Of a stretch of 64,000 nucleotides of DNA, positions 42,101 to 50,767 are shown piece by piece. The notes beneath the pieces are model-generated. The model was not told where the DNA came from. It searched no databases and worked only from the letters and a program-made list of their open reading frames with translations. The stretch is from assembly GCF_014698825.1 (NCBI RefSeq), contig NZ_JACJTT010000015.1:44695-108694 (forward strand), given 5' to 3'. Positions within the stretch are counted from its first letter, which is position 1, and every line of letters begins with the position of its first letter. This DNA comes from Richelia sinica FACHB-800 (lineage in GTDB: Bacteria; Cyanobacteriota; Cyanobacteriia; Cyanobacteriales; Nostocaceae). The position numbers and the translations under genes are program-made.

Positions 42101-44189
42101 CACCCTGTCCGACTGCTCCATGTTCTACATTGTTGAAGATATTACTGCTACCTTGCAGACTCAGTGCATCACCAACCTCCAATGAGACTGTGCCAGCACG
42201 GCTTGGTTGTCCAGCGATATTTTGTTTTGCCGAAGTACTGGAACTCAGTTCCGCTTTATCCCTCATGCTCATTGACCGAGCCTTAATCTCAATATCCCCT
42301 GCATTACCTACTGCTTTGCTTTCCGCGTTGTTGAAGATGCTACTACTCTCAAGAGAGACGGAATCCCCAACTTGTACAAATATTTTTCCCGCATCTCCGG
42401 TTCCAGAGTTACTGGAACTCAGTTGACCGCCTTCAGTAAGAGACAGTGAACCCGCCATGATATGGATGTCACCACTGTTGCCTATGACTCCTGTATTTAC
42501 AGCACTGAAAACTGCACTGGGCTTTTTATCTTTGTCGACACCAGCAATTGTGACAGCATCACGGACATCAATATTCACCTTTCCAGCGTTTCCGCGTCTT
42601 GGTGGTTGGTTATTTTCGGTTTCACGAACTAAGGTTTGAATTTGGGAGCCATTGAGCAAAGAAAGTGACCCTGTTTTAATCTGAACGTCACCACCCTGTC
42701 CTACTCCTCCATATTCCACATTGTTGAAGATATTGCTACTACCTTGCAGACTCAGTGCATTACCAATCTCCAATAAGACTCTGCCAGCACGGCTCGGTTG
42801 TCCAGTGGTATCCTGTTTTGCCCAAGTACTGGAACTCAGTGCCGCTCTATCCCTCATGCTCATTGACGGAGCCTTAATCTCAATATCTCCTGCATTACCG
42901 ACTCCTTTTGGCTTCACATCGCTGTAAATACCAGTACCAATTCCTACAAGAGAGATAGAATCTTGAGCATTAATATTCACAGTGCCTGCATTTCCCTCAC
43001 CAAAGGTGCTGGTACCAATTTTTGCTCCATCAGTAAGACTTAAATTTTGAGCAGTTATGTTAATATCACCACCATTACCTGTGGCTCCAGACATTATAAT
43101 ATTGCCCACTAACGCATCAAATGAAGCTTTAAAGGAGTTGGTATTAACAGTAATATTACCAAGATTGCCAGAGGCATTATTTACCACTTGCTGGTATATA
43201 CCAGATGATCTTTCACTCTCTCCAACACCAGAAATATTAATCTCATTGGAATTAACGGTGATGTTGCCTCCGTTTCCCGTACTTTCAACACCACCCACTA
43301 GCCGTCCACCATCACGCATCGAAAGGATGTTGGCATAGGCTGCAATGTCTCCCCCGCCACCGCCTCGCACATTTACTCGCGCATCATCAGCTAAAGTTAC
43401 ATTTGCCAGCAAATTATTATACGGAAAATTAAGTTTGAAGATGTTGTCAGTAATCTCTAGTCCAACTGTTCCTGGTTCTGCCAATCCTCCTAGCTCAACT
43501 CTTCCTCCTGTTGCCGTCAGTTTGCCCCCCTCTAAGTTAACGTCACCGCCCACAAGTGATAAAGTTTTCCCTGAATCCACCTGAAGTCCAACATCATCAG
43601 CTACAGACCGATTAGTGATCCTCCCTGAATTATCCCGAAACCGCAAACCAATGGGTATATTAATCGCCAACATGGGTGGTGCTTGTGGGTTGCTGGCGCT
43701 AAACTCTAACCCACCATCAAACAAGAAACTATTCGCTGTACTTGCCAAGAATGAACCGTGCATATCTAAACGCGCCTTTTCCCCAAAGAAAACTCCGTTA
43801 GGATTCATAAAAAATAGATTGGCATTACCATCATCAGCAACACCAAGAGTTCCTAATATATTGGAAAATTTTTCCCCTGTAACTCGACTAAAAATATTGT
43901 CAATTCCAGCTGGATTGGAAAATAACGCTGCCCGTCCTTCATCTACATTAAATTCCCGAAAACTATGAAAAAGGTTTGCCCCCCGACGCGCACCGCCATT
44001 AATTCGGTCAGTGTTGGCATTCGAGTTGACAACTGACTTTTCAGCACCGAGACTATTATCAGGAATTATCTGCCCTTTGGCAGTGTCTATGGAAGATAGA
44101 CAACCCAATGTGGACAGGGGTAAAGTCATGAAAAAGAGCGATCGCGAAGCGCTCCGCAGGAATCGCCTCAGTCCTTGCATAATCTCCAA
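39156..44189 (-). CDS. TpsA-type filamentous hemagglutinin-like exoprotein
   Basis: The 1677-residue protein has a signal region and then the two-partner-secretion domain (about 40-170) with FHSFREFNVDEGRAALFSNP and NLFFMNPNGVFFGEKARLD. A long beta-helix follows, built of short repeats with GxGGDI, SLSLLNGSQIQT and GDAGKIFVQ elements. It would be exported across the outer membrane by the TpsB encoded just upstream at 44523 and displayed or released. The repeats include two nearly identical blocks about 797 bp apart, listed separately. The C-terminus after about residue 1560 is low-complexity and Ser/Gly-rich. Adhesion or surface-layer function is inferred from the family. Confidence 0.9.
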   Translation of the reverse strand: MEIMQGLRRFLRSASRSLFFMTLPLSTLGCLSSIDTAKGQIIPDNSLGAEKSVVNSNANTDRINGGARRGANLFHSFREFNVDEGRAALFSNPAGIDNIFSRVTGEKFSNILGTLGVADDGNANLFFMNPNGVFFGEKARLDMHGSFLASTANSFLFDGGLEFSASNPQAPPMLAINIPIGLRFRDNSGRITNRSVADDVGLQVDSGKTLSLVGGDVNLEGGKLTATGGRVELGGLAEPGTVGLEITDNIFKLNFPYNNLLANVTLADDARVNVRGGGGGDIAAYANILSMRDGGRLVGGVESTGNGGNITVNSNEINISGVGESERSSGIYQQVVNNASGNLGNITVNTNSFKASFDALVGNIIMSGATGNGGDINITAQNLSLTDGAKIGTSTFGEGNAGTVNINAQDSISLVGIGTGIYSDVKPKGVGNAGDIEIKAPSMSMRDRAALSSSTWAKQDTTGQPSRAGRVLLEIGNALSLQGSSNIFNNVEYGGVGQGGDVQIKTGSLSLLNGSQIQTLVRETENNQPPRRGNAGKVNIDVRDAVTIAGVDKDKKPSAVFSAVNTGVIGNSGDIHIMAGSLSLTEGGQLSSSNSGTGDAGKIFVQVGDSVSLESSSIFNNAESKAVGNAGDIEIKARSMSMRDKAELSSSTSAKQNIAGQPSRAGTVSLEVGDALSLQGSSNIFNNVEHGAVGQGGEVKIQARSLSLLNGSQIQTIVRGVENGQPAGSGNAGKVNIDVRDAVTIDGRITDKNEYGSSIFSYLGNTIGRAGDINIKTGSLNLLNGGQLLSSVKTGGQGNSGNVNIDVQGDVQIDGFTFNRQGYEKPSAIFTNMEEGSRGDGGNIRITSDAGSIFLNNRAYLQASTSGTGDAGKIFVQAKDSISLAGSGTAIYSDVNSKAVGNSGSVEIQARLMSIKDGASLNSNTYGTGDAGRVFVQAKDAIALDGGDIFSNVEHGAVGQGGEVKIQARSLSLLNGSQIQTSVRGAENGQPAGSGNAGKVNIDVRDAVTIDGRITDKNEYGSSIFSDLGNKAIGRAGDINIKTGSLNLLNGGQLQSSVKEGGQGNSGNVNVDVQGDVQIDGFTFSRQGDEKSSAIFTDMEEGSRGNGGNISITSDAGSIFLNNRAYLQASTSGTGDAGKVFVQAKDAISLDGTGIYSNVGPGGIGIGGDIDINARSLSLTDGAKIGAAVMRQASGPSAGRGKAGNININATDFVNISGVSSTPNRFANFSDSSKIWLTEGYSSGLFASAETGTTATDSKASGDISITTGNFLLTNGAVVDALTSNAGNGGKITINAKSFTATGGGQVLTTTRGSGRAGDIFLNISDGINLSGIDPNFNERLERVEQAIKDNSLNELPRDIVTNQGSASGIFANTSPDSVGDAGTITIDPRTLVIRDHAGIGVNSEGKGKGGDININSDNLTLDDQAFISAETASNQGGSIFLKIGDLLLLRRKSNISTNAGTAQAGGDGGNININSKFIVALPSEDSNITANAFTGRGGNVNISATSIFGMKYRKSPTLRSDITASSQFGITGNVTLNTPNVDPSHGLVELPKNVVDPTEQIAQNPCQRGLTSKFIITGRGGLPPSPNEATSSDTVRVDLVEPAPGGSRGAGEQRRSTSATLSGQGTGEKGKSSVTKSIVPAQGWIFDKNGEVMLTGYDPTGTGSQRPVNSDVCPVP
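40735..42145 (-). repeat. Duplicated block inside the TpsA gene (about 797-bp offset)
   Basis: About 40735-41345 and 41530-42145 are near-identical DNA, offset 795-798 bp, with an added codon in one copy explaining the shift. Both encode the same run of beta-helix repeats (NGSQIQT, NIDVRDAVTIDG, GFTF, SIFLNNRAYLQAS). A second, weaker pair lies at about 42127-42310 and 42718-42900. The similarity suggests recent unequal crossing-over. Confidence 0.75.
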
Positions 44190-44522
44190 CCTCTGGACTA
44201 TTCGTTGGGAAGGCGATGGTAAATTTCAACTATTTCACACAAGGTTAATTAATGCTGAGATTAAAAGATGATTTGTCTGAGAAAAACATCCAATCAGTCA
44301 AATATTCACTGCCAATGATATTTTTCCCCACAAGTCAAATCATAAAATTGAAAACTTACGCACCGTACATCTGTACAGTAAGTAATGTGTATATCTCTTC
44401 CATCATTCTTTAGTCTCATCCCATTTTTGTTTCTTAGGAGAGATAATCATCTCAATCTCTTGTTTTTATTGACTTCAGAAGTCTGTCTTCAAACAAAGTT
44501 TTTTCTGATTACAATAAATTGA
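44190..44522. other. Spacer between TpsB and TpsA genes
   Basis: It contains an imperfect dyad around GTACATCTGTAC (44365-44380) flanked by ACTTAC/GTAAGT, a possible operator or promoter element for tpsA. No gene is seen. Confidence 0.3.
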
Positions 44523-46301
44523 TTAAAACGACTTAACATTAACAGAAAAAGACAATCCATTTTCTTGCAATGAATTGTTACCGCCATCAACACTAATCAA
44601 TGGTAATCCCCAGTCAAGGCGCATATTTAGCCAGTCTGATATTTGCCACTGTAAGCCTAAACCCGTTGACAGCAGAGTATTAGAATTTAGTTCAGAGTTT
44701 GCATAACTATTCCAGCCAATGCCAAAATCGACAAAGGGAACGAGGTGTAAAATTCCCTTAATTTCCGGTACTCGTAAAATCGGCAATTGCACCTCAGATG
44801 ATAAAAAAGCGCCGTTGTCAGTGAGTAGCAAATCTTGCCGATAACCCCGGACACTCCCCCAACCGCCGATAGCAAATTGCTCTAAAGGTACAAGTGGGCG
44901 CGTCGTCAATTGTAAATCTGAGCGCACAACCAGCAATGTCTCTGGAGCCAAAAGCCGCACGTACTGTCCTTGTCCCCGCCAGTAGAAAAAACGACTATCT
45001 GGCGGCTCATTATTAATTGTGGAGTTAAACGCACCTATCCCTAGATTGAATTGTGAACGCAGGGCAAATACTTCTGTAGAATTGCGACTCGTCCATTCTT
45101 GAAAGAATCGCAATGCAGAAATGCGAGTTCTGCCATTATCATCAGCACCAGGGGAAATGGGAAAATTTAATCCCAACAGAGAGGTTTTACTTTCTTGTTG
45201 AGAGAAAGTTAAACCTAGAGCAAATTCTTGTCTGGGGGTTTGCAATAAAGGCTGACGTAGGGTTAGTTCCAAAGATTGAGAATCACCGAGGATATCCAGG
45301 CGGTCAAAAGGTGGTTCAATTACCTGAGTGGTGGTTGCGCCATATCCTATTTGCAGCGTACCATTGCGGGGATTAATAGGGATAGTGTAGCTAATATCAT
45401 AGGAATTACTGCCATCACTATTACTATAAGTTGCCTTGAGTTTATCCCCAAAGCCGAGTAAATTACCTTCACTCAATCGCAATCCCCGGCGAATGCTACC
45501 TACACTTGGGGCGCGACTATTATCAACAAAAAATTCACCATTTAATGAATCTGCCTCCTTAACGGTCACTTTCAGCCGACTTAACTCTGGACTTGTCCCC
45601 GCAGACAGTTCGGCAGAAATATTTTGAATGAGAGGATCGAGTTGTAATAATTGTATAGCTTCCAGCAAGCGATCGCGGTTTAAAGGTCTGCGGGTGGCGA
45701 TCACTAACCGACTTTTGATATACCCTGGATTTAACCGACTTGTGCCTATTACCTGAATATCTTCTAAACCACCTTCTACAATCTGAACTTTGACAACAGC
45801 TTGGTCTTTAGGAAACCTTTGCTCGGCTGGAATCACTGCACCAGAATTGATATAACCAGCATCGGTATACAATTTAGTAATAATTGCCTCTACTTGTACT
45901 AGTTCAGTAAAGGTAATGGACCTGCTGATAAATTGCTGAGTTAATTTCGTTAATTCTTCATTACTAAAGGCAGTATTGTCGTTAAATTCAAACTTTTTAA
46001 TTATAATCGTCTGGGGTATTTCGGGGATTTGTGGAGGTGTATGCGGACTGGGGGTCGGTGTTTGCAGTAAATCTTCGTCAGCAGGTGGCGCGGTTGGCTT
46101 TGTCGGTGGTTCGGGGATTATCGGCCTAACTGGGGAGGGAATCTGAGTTAGTACAGAGTTGGGTTTTTCCTCTACTTGCCAATTTACACTAGAACTAGCA
46201 ACAGATTTATTCGCACTACTGGCGATCGCTATGGTAACTGTACCAAGTACCCATATCTTGTGCCAAGATATCAGAAATTTTTGCCTAATCTGATTTTTCA
46301 T
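44523..46301 (-). CDS. TpsB/ShlB-type outer-membrane transporter (two-partner secretion)
   Basis: The 592-residue protein has a signal peptide and a Pro/Thr-rich linker (about 55-95, PEPPTKPTAPPADED). POTRA_2 and the ShlB/FhaC-type barrel follow, with QVIGTSRLNPGYIKSR, GSIRRGLRLSEGN and, near the C-terminus, GGWGSVRGYRQDLL (the conserved R-G-Y of the substrate loop). A terminal aromatic (VNVKSF) fits an outer-membrane barrel end. It lies directly upstream of the TpsA gene on the same strand, so the pair forms a complete two-partner secretion system. Confidence 0.92.
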   Translation of the reverse strand: MKNQIRQKFLISWHKIWVLGTVTIAIASSANKSVASSSVNWQVEEKPNSVLTQIPSPVRPIIPEPPTKPTAPPADEDLLQTPTPSPHTPPQIPEIPQTIIIKKFEFNDNTAFSNEELTKLTQQFISRSITFTELVQVEAIITKLYTDAGYINSGAVIPAEQRFPKDQAVVKVQIVEGGLEDIQVIGTSRLNPGYIKSRLVIATRRPLNRDRLLEAIQLLQLDPLIQNISAELSAGTSPELSRLKVTVKEADSLNGEFFVDNSRAPSVGSIRRGLRLSEGNLLGFGDKLKATYSNSDGSNSYDISYTIPINPRNGTLQIGYGATTTQVIEPPFDRLDILGDSQSLELTLRQPLLQTPRQEFALGLTFSQQESKTSLLGLNFPISPGADDNGRTRISALRFFQEWTSRNSTEVFALRSQFNLGIGAFNSTINNEPPDSRFFYWRGQGQYVRLLAPETLLVVRSDLQLTTRPLVPLEQFAIGGWGSVRGYRQDLLLTDNGAFLSSEVQLPILRVPEIKGILHLVPFVDFGIGWNSYANSELNSNTLLSTGLGLQWQISDWLNMRLDWGLPLISVDGGNNSLQENGLSFSVNVKSF

Positions 46302-46980
46302 TGTGTAAAAAAGCGAACGACATTAAGTAGGCTCTTTGACTAAATCACAGTCAGGCAAACTTTATTAAGCGCATCAAAAATCTACCGTTTAGACCTCTAA
46401 TTTCCGTAAATTCTGACAGTTATTTCATCTATCTATTAGTAGATGAAGATGAAAATGTATTAAAACTTGTTATACCAATTCGCCAAAAGCAACCAACACA
46501 TTGAGCAAAGCCCTCCCTAACCCTCCCCGCTTGCGGGGAGGGTGCACGATAGTGCGGGTGGGGTAATCATGTTTTGCCAACATTATTCGCTTTGGTATTA
46601 GAGGGTGTTTGAAAAGTTTTTGGCAGTCAAAATTTAGGCAAGTCGCCTAACCGTAATACGGATGGTAAGGTAGATCAAAGTTTCAGATGTTTCGGACAAT
46701 AACTCATAATCTCGGACTATATGACTCCTACGTCGTCACGCTGCGCTATCGCCGACAGCCCATCAGCCAAGCAAAAGTGCGTTCCACGGAATTTAGTTTG
46801 GCTAATAAAGTTATTGAGCATTTTAAACATGATAGAATTATTCTAAATACAGTCACCAGAGAAAAATCTTTAAATCAGTATTTCCAATAAATGATAGAAG
46901 GTACTTCTACAGCAGATGAAATTACCAATCTTCTCCAAAGTTAAATATTTCTCGATGATTTTTCTTTTTATCATAATATC
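46302..46980. other. Spacer with a palindromic repeat and a weak ORF
   Basis: The 67-codon plus-strand frame at 46687-46890 is followed in frame, after one TAA, by 17 more codons (MIEGTSTADEITNLLQS, 46891-46944). It may be a decayed gene of about 85 codons, but I recognise no family. A GC-rich hairpin (46521-46542) lies nearby. No other feature is seen. Confidence 0.3.
46521..46542. repeat. GC-rich palindrome
   Basis: CCCTCCCCGC and GCGGGGAGGG form a perfect 10-bp stem with a two-base loop. It resembles the palindromes at 39036-39095 and is probably the same class of dispersed cyanobacterial repeat. Confidence 0.55.
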
Positions 46981-47853
46981 TTAGCCAGAATTATGATCAT
47001 TTTCCATCCATTTACGTGTGCCGAAAAATTGGCAAGATTTAGCGGCAATTTTTGAGGCTTGATATAGTGCTTCTGGAAAATTTGTCTGCAAAATATAATG
47101 ACAGAAAGCACCGTGAAAAATATCTCCTGCACCTAAGGTATCAACTGGTTGAATATGTGGCACTTCTACATAGCCACAATGACCATAACTCAAGTATTGA
47201 ATAGGTTTTTCACCTTGGGTAATGGCAATGTGAGAAATACTAAATTTTTGCAAATAGTTCAATACTTCTTCCCTATTATGACAATTGGGAGGATAAAAGT
47301 TAGCAGAACAAATGGCATAGTCTACAAAGGGTAAAATATCCTCAAATCCTGGTTTCCAACTGCCACCATCAATCACAACAGGAATGTTTTGATTTTTGGC
47401 AGTTTGGGCAATAATTTTACTAATGGCCATTTGATGCCCATCAATTAAAACCAGTTGAATCCTTTGCCAAATATCTGGAGGTATATAGACACTACTAACT
47501 TGATGTTTAATTGCATTAATAGAAATAACTGCTCTTTCCCCTGTTTCTTGGGTAACAATGATAGATGAAACTGGTGGGGATGTATCTTTATGGGTATCTA
47601 AATCAAAAATTTCAATTTGGTAGTTAGCCAAATCTGTACGGATAAGCTGTGTCATGGGATGGGAACCCACTACTGCCAACAGAGTAGCTTGATTACCTAA
47701 ATAACTAAATGTAACAGCGGCATTAGTTGCCGGGCCACCTGCGGCCACCGTATAGTCAGAAGCAACAAGTTTTTGATTATTTGTTGGGGCAGAGTCGGCA
47801 AGGTAAATTAAATCTAAGGTGACTAAACCTACAAATAAGCCTAAATTTGTCAT
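46981..47853 (-). CDS. PfkB-family carbohydrate kinase
   Basis: The open frame extends to 47985, but the conserved protein begins at the ATG at 47853 (MTNLGLFVGLVTLDLIYLAD), giving about 290 residues. The ribokinase/PfkB signature GGPATNAAVTFSYLG is near the N-terminus. The anion-hole motif DTLGAGDIFHGAF near residue 250 carries the catalytic Asp. It phosphorylates a sugar or nucleoside with ATP; the substrate is not readable. It is divergent from rsmI. Confidence 0.88.
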   Translation of the reverse strand: MTNLGLFVGLVTLDLIYLADSAPTNNQKLVASDYTVAAGGPATNAAVTFSYLGNQATLLAVVGSHPMTQLIRTDLANYQIEIFDLDTHKDTSPPVSSIIVTQETGERAVISINAIKHQVSSVYIPPDIWQRIQLVLIDGHQMAISKIIAQTAKNQNIPVVIDGGSWKPGFEDILPFVDYAICSANFYPPNCHNREEVLNYLQKFSISHIAITQGEKPIQYLSYGHCGYVEVPHIQPVDTLGAGDIFHGAFCHYILQTNFPEALYQASKIAAKSCQFFGTRKWMENDHNSG

Positions 47854-48078
47854 TGGGTAACTGCCTGTATTAAATTCTGCAATTTCTGCATACAATACGA
47901 TTATCAGATTTTTTCTGCTGCATACTGTGACCGTTTCACTTTCTTGATGATACAAATATTTGGTCAAGGGTTTAGCATTGCTCAACCCCTACAATAAATT
48001 TATATGTCAGAATTTGCGTGCAATGGTATAACATCTGCAAACATGGAAATTTTTAAGCTTTAATTGTTAATTGATTTT

Positions 48079-48936
48079 ATGCAAACTGATCCAAAACCAG
48101 GAACACTATACGTTGTCGGTACGCCTATTGGTAACTTAGAAGACATGACCTTTCGGGCTGTGCGAATTCTCCAAGCTGTAGATTTAATTGCCGCAGAAGA
48201 TACACGTCACACAGGGAAATTACTACAACATTTTCAGGTGAAAACTCCACAAATGAGTTATCATGACCATAATCGGAGTACCCGCATTCCTGAGTTATTG
48301 GAACATTTGAAGTATGGAAAAGCTATCGCTCTGGTGAGTGATGCGGGAATGCCGGGAATTTCTGACCCTGGTTTTGAATTGGTAAAAGCTTGCATTGATG
48401 AAGGGATAAGCGTTGTTCCCATTCCGGGCCCTAGTGCAGCTATTACTGCCTTGAGTGCTTCAGGACTTCCCACCAACAAATTTATTTTTGAAGGCTTTTT
48501 ACCTGCAAAAACTCAACAACGGCGAGAATATTTAGAGTCTTTGCAATCGGAATCCCGCACATTGGTTTTTTATGAATCTCCCCACCGATTACGGGATACT
48601 TTACAGGATTTAGGGGCTGTGTTGGGACGCGATCGCTCTATTGTCATAGGCAGAGAGCTTACCAAATTATACGAAGAATTTTGGCGCGGCACAATAGGGG
48701 AAGCAAGCGATCGCTACAACCAACAAGAACCCCAAGGCGAATATACCTTGCTTGTAGCTGGGATACCACCCAGCAAACCCCACCTGACAGAAACAGAACT
48801 AAAAGCAGAATTATTACAAATAATGAACCAAGGTATTTCCCGTTCCCAAGCCAGTCGTCAGTTAGCACAAGAGACTTCCCTATCCCGTCGTTATCTCTAT
48901 CAATTAGCACTTTCCATCGTTTTAGATGACGAATAA
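48079..48936 (+). CDS. rsmI: 16S rRNA (cytidine(1402)-2'-O)-methyltransferase
   Basis: An upstream TTG at 48064 is possible, but the ATG at 48079 gives the usual N-terminus MQTDPKPGTLYVVGTPIGNL and about 285 residues. The SAM-dependent tetrapyrrole-methylase fold shows DMTFRAVRILQAVD, AEDTRHTGKLLQHF, LVSDAGMPGISDPG and VPIPGPSAAITALSASGL. These match RsmI, which methylates C1402 in the decoding centre of 16S rRNA. Length and motif order are typical. Confidence 0.93.
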   Translation: MQTDPKPGTLYVVGTPIGNLEDMTFRAVRILQAVDLIAAEDTRHTGKLLQHFQVKTPQMSYHDHNRSTRIPELLEHLKYGKAIALVSDAGMPGISDPGFELVKACIDEGISVVPIPGPSAAITALSASGLPTNKFIFEGFLPAKTQQRREYLESLQSESRTLVFYESPHRLRDTLQDLGAVLGRDRSIVIGRELTKLYEEFWRGTIGEASDRYNQQEPQGEYTLLVAGIPPSKPHLTETELKAELLQIMNQGISRSQASRQLAQETSLSRRYLYQLALSIVLDDE

Positions 48937-49054
48937 ATCTTCATCATTTCTTGGACGAAAAAATCAATTTTGCCGTAAATTTACGCATCTACAAAGCAAG
49001 ATGATACTACTACAATAATTTCTAGTCTCAATATTATTTGGTTTGCCAATCACT

Positions 49055-49504
49055 ATGAGTTTTTCATTACATAAAATTACCAATTGCCTATTTGGTTTCA
49101 CTCTCATTACCACATCTGCAAACTTGGCTTTTAATCAACCAGCCCAAGCCCAACTCAAAGTTTGCAATGAATCAACTAGTACAGCTTACGTTGCTGTCGG
49201 TTACGGACTTGGTGATGATAAATGGAAGTCAGAAGGCTGGTGGCGTGTTCCTAAAGGAGAGTGTGAAACTGTAGTCAAGCAAGCATTAGATATTGAAGAT
49301 TTCTATTATATTTATGCTGCTGACGAAGACGAAAACTTTGTTTGGAAAGGAAGCAATCAAGACCATAAATTCTGTGTCAATACCCAAGAAGATTTTAGTC
49401 TCGTCTTTTCTGGTGATAAATGTTCTGGTGATAACACAGATAAAAGAAATTTTTTAGAAATTAAAGTTGATAATCCTACTTATACTTATAAATTAACTGA
49501 TTGA
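49055..49504 (+). CDS. DUF1036-domain exported protein
   Basis: The ATG at 49055 gives a signal peptide (MSFSLHKITNCLFGFTLITT, cleavage near PAQAQ). An upstream TTG at 49043 is an alternative. The DUF1036 core follows: VCNESTSTAYVAVGYGLGDD, the EGWWRVPKGECETVV segment, and a cysteine-containing tail with KFCVNTQEDFSLVF. DUF1036 proteins are small secreted or periplasmic proteins of unknown function. The conserved cysteines may form disulfides. Confidence 0.8.
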   Translation: MSFSLHKITNCLFGFTLITTSANLAFNQPAQAQLKVCNESTSTAYVAVGYGLGDDKWKSEGWWRVPKGECETVVKQALDIEDFYYIYAADEDENFVWKGSNQDHKFCVNTQEDFSLVFSGDKCSGDNTDKRNFLEIKVDNPTYTYKLTD

Positions 49505-49587
49505 AGTCTTAAATTTACATTCAATCAATCACATGTTCTCAAATTGTATGAGAATTCAAGTCAGTAAATTATCAGTATTTTTCAAAT

Positions 49588-49620
49588 AATAAAGTTGAGT
49601 TGAATAAGCTCAACTTTATT
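49588..49620. terminator. Strong hairpin between the DUF1036 gene and the CRISPR array
   Basis: Perfect 12-bp arms AATAAAGTTGAG and CTCAACTTTATT with a nine-base loop, 16 bp left of the first repeat. It lies at the trailer end of the array and after the DUF1036 gene, so it could terminate transcripts from both sides. Confidence 0.5.
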
Positions 49621-49636
49621 ATTTGTGAGTTTTACA

Positions 49637-50767
49637 GTTTCAATCCCTAATAGGGATTATGGATTATTTTAACGTTTGACGGATTAGCGCCAGCGCGGCG
49701 GATTAGGTTTCAATCCCTAATAGGGATTATGGATTATTTTAACCCAAGGCGCTTCGGAAGTTTTTGCAGAGTTAGCAACTAAAGTTTCAATCCCTAATAG
49801 GGATTATGGATTATTTTAACTGGCAGATGCCCAAATGCGATCGCGTAATTTCTGGTTTCAATCCCTAATAGGGATTATGGATTATTTTAACGCCGATTGT
49901 ATTTCTTGCTGTACACCCGATCCAGTTTCAATCCCTAATAGGGATTATGGATTATTTTAACCTTGCAAACTTTGAGCATGACCACAAGTTACTTCAGTTT
50001 CAATCCCTAATAGGGATTATGGATTATTTTAACTTGAGCTATTTGCTCTTTGGTCATCTCCAGCGAAGTTTCAATCCCTAATAGGGATTATGGATTATTT
50101 TAACAAACTTCTCTACCCAGTGGGGATGAAACGGGTAGTTTCAATCCCTAATAGGGATTATGGATTATTTTAACTTTAAAATTGAGGGAGGTATTTTAAG
50201 TTGTGCCGCGTTTCAATCCCTAATAGGGATTATGGATTATTTTAACTTTAATCTGGAGTCCGCGGTCAAGCAAAATTTTATTCATGTTTCAATCCCTAAT
50301 AGGGATTATGGATTATTTTAACCTCAATATCTTGAGCAAAATTGAGGAAGTTTACACGTTTCAATCCCTAATAGGGATTATGGATTATTTTAACCATAGT
50401 TTTAACCAAATTTTAGTTTGTGCAAATGACGTTTCAATCCCTAATAGGGATTATGGATTATTTTAACCGAATGACCCCTTATTGGGTTACTCCCATGAGC
50501 AGCTAGTTTCAATCCCTAATAGGGATTATGGATTATTTTAACGCAAAACTAGGATTAGTTCTGGTGGGAGCGATAAGCAAGTGTTTCAATCCCTAATAGG
50601 GATTATGGATTATTTTAACGTGAGTGGCCCATCTGCTGGGCAGCTAGAGAAATATCTGTTTCAATCCCTAATAGGGATTATGGATTATTTTAACTGTAAA
50701 AGTTTAAATGGTGGATGTCTGGGGAAAATGGTTTCAATCCCTAATAGGGATTATGGATTATTTTAAC
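49637..50767 (-). CRISPR. CRISPR array, 16 identical 37-bp repeats, 15 spacers
   Basis: The 37-bp repeat begins GTTTCAATCCC and ends ATTTTAAC on the plus strand and has an internal dyad AATCCCT/AGGGATT with a three-base loop. Repeats start at 49637, 49707, 49784, 49855, 49925, 49997, 50068, 50138, 50210, 50286, 50358, 50431, 50506, 50583, 50658 and 50731. Spacers are 33-40 bp. I saw no variant repeat. In minus-strand orientation the repeat ends ATTGAAAC, the 8-nt tag typical of cyanobacterial type I-D/III crRNAs, so transcription is leftward with the leader on the right. No cas gene is in the window. Confidence 0.95.

Noticed and set aside
39574..44271. Many plus-strand frames antisense to the TpsA gene
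   Set aside because: They are shadows of a highly repetitive GC-skewed gene; none has a ribosome site or a recognisable domain.
46687..46944. Possible 85-codon gene with one in-frame TAA
   Set aside because: No family similarity could be recognised; kept only as a weak note in the spacer entry.
50284..50766. Open frames of about 60 codons containing repeated FQSLIGIMDYFN phrases
   Set aside because: They are translations of the CRISPR repeat units and not genes.
36014..50767. TPR-CHAT protein and CRISPR array in one window, suggesting a Craspase (type III-E) system
   Set aside because: There is no Cas7-11 effector or any other cas gene here, the CHAT protein has an export signal and sits with secretion genes, and the array is more than 10 kb away.
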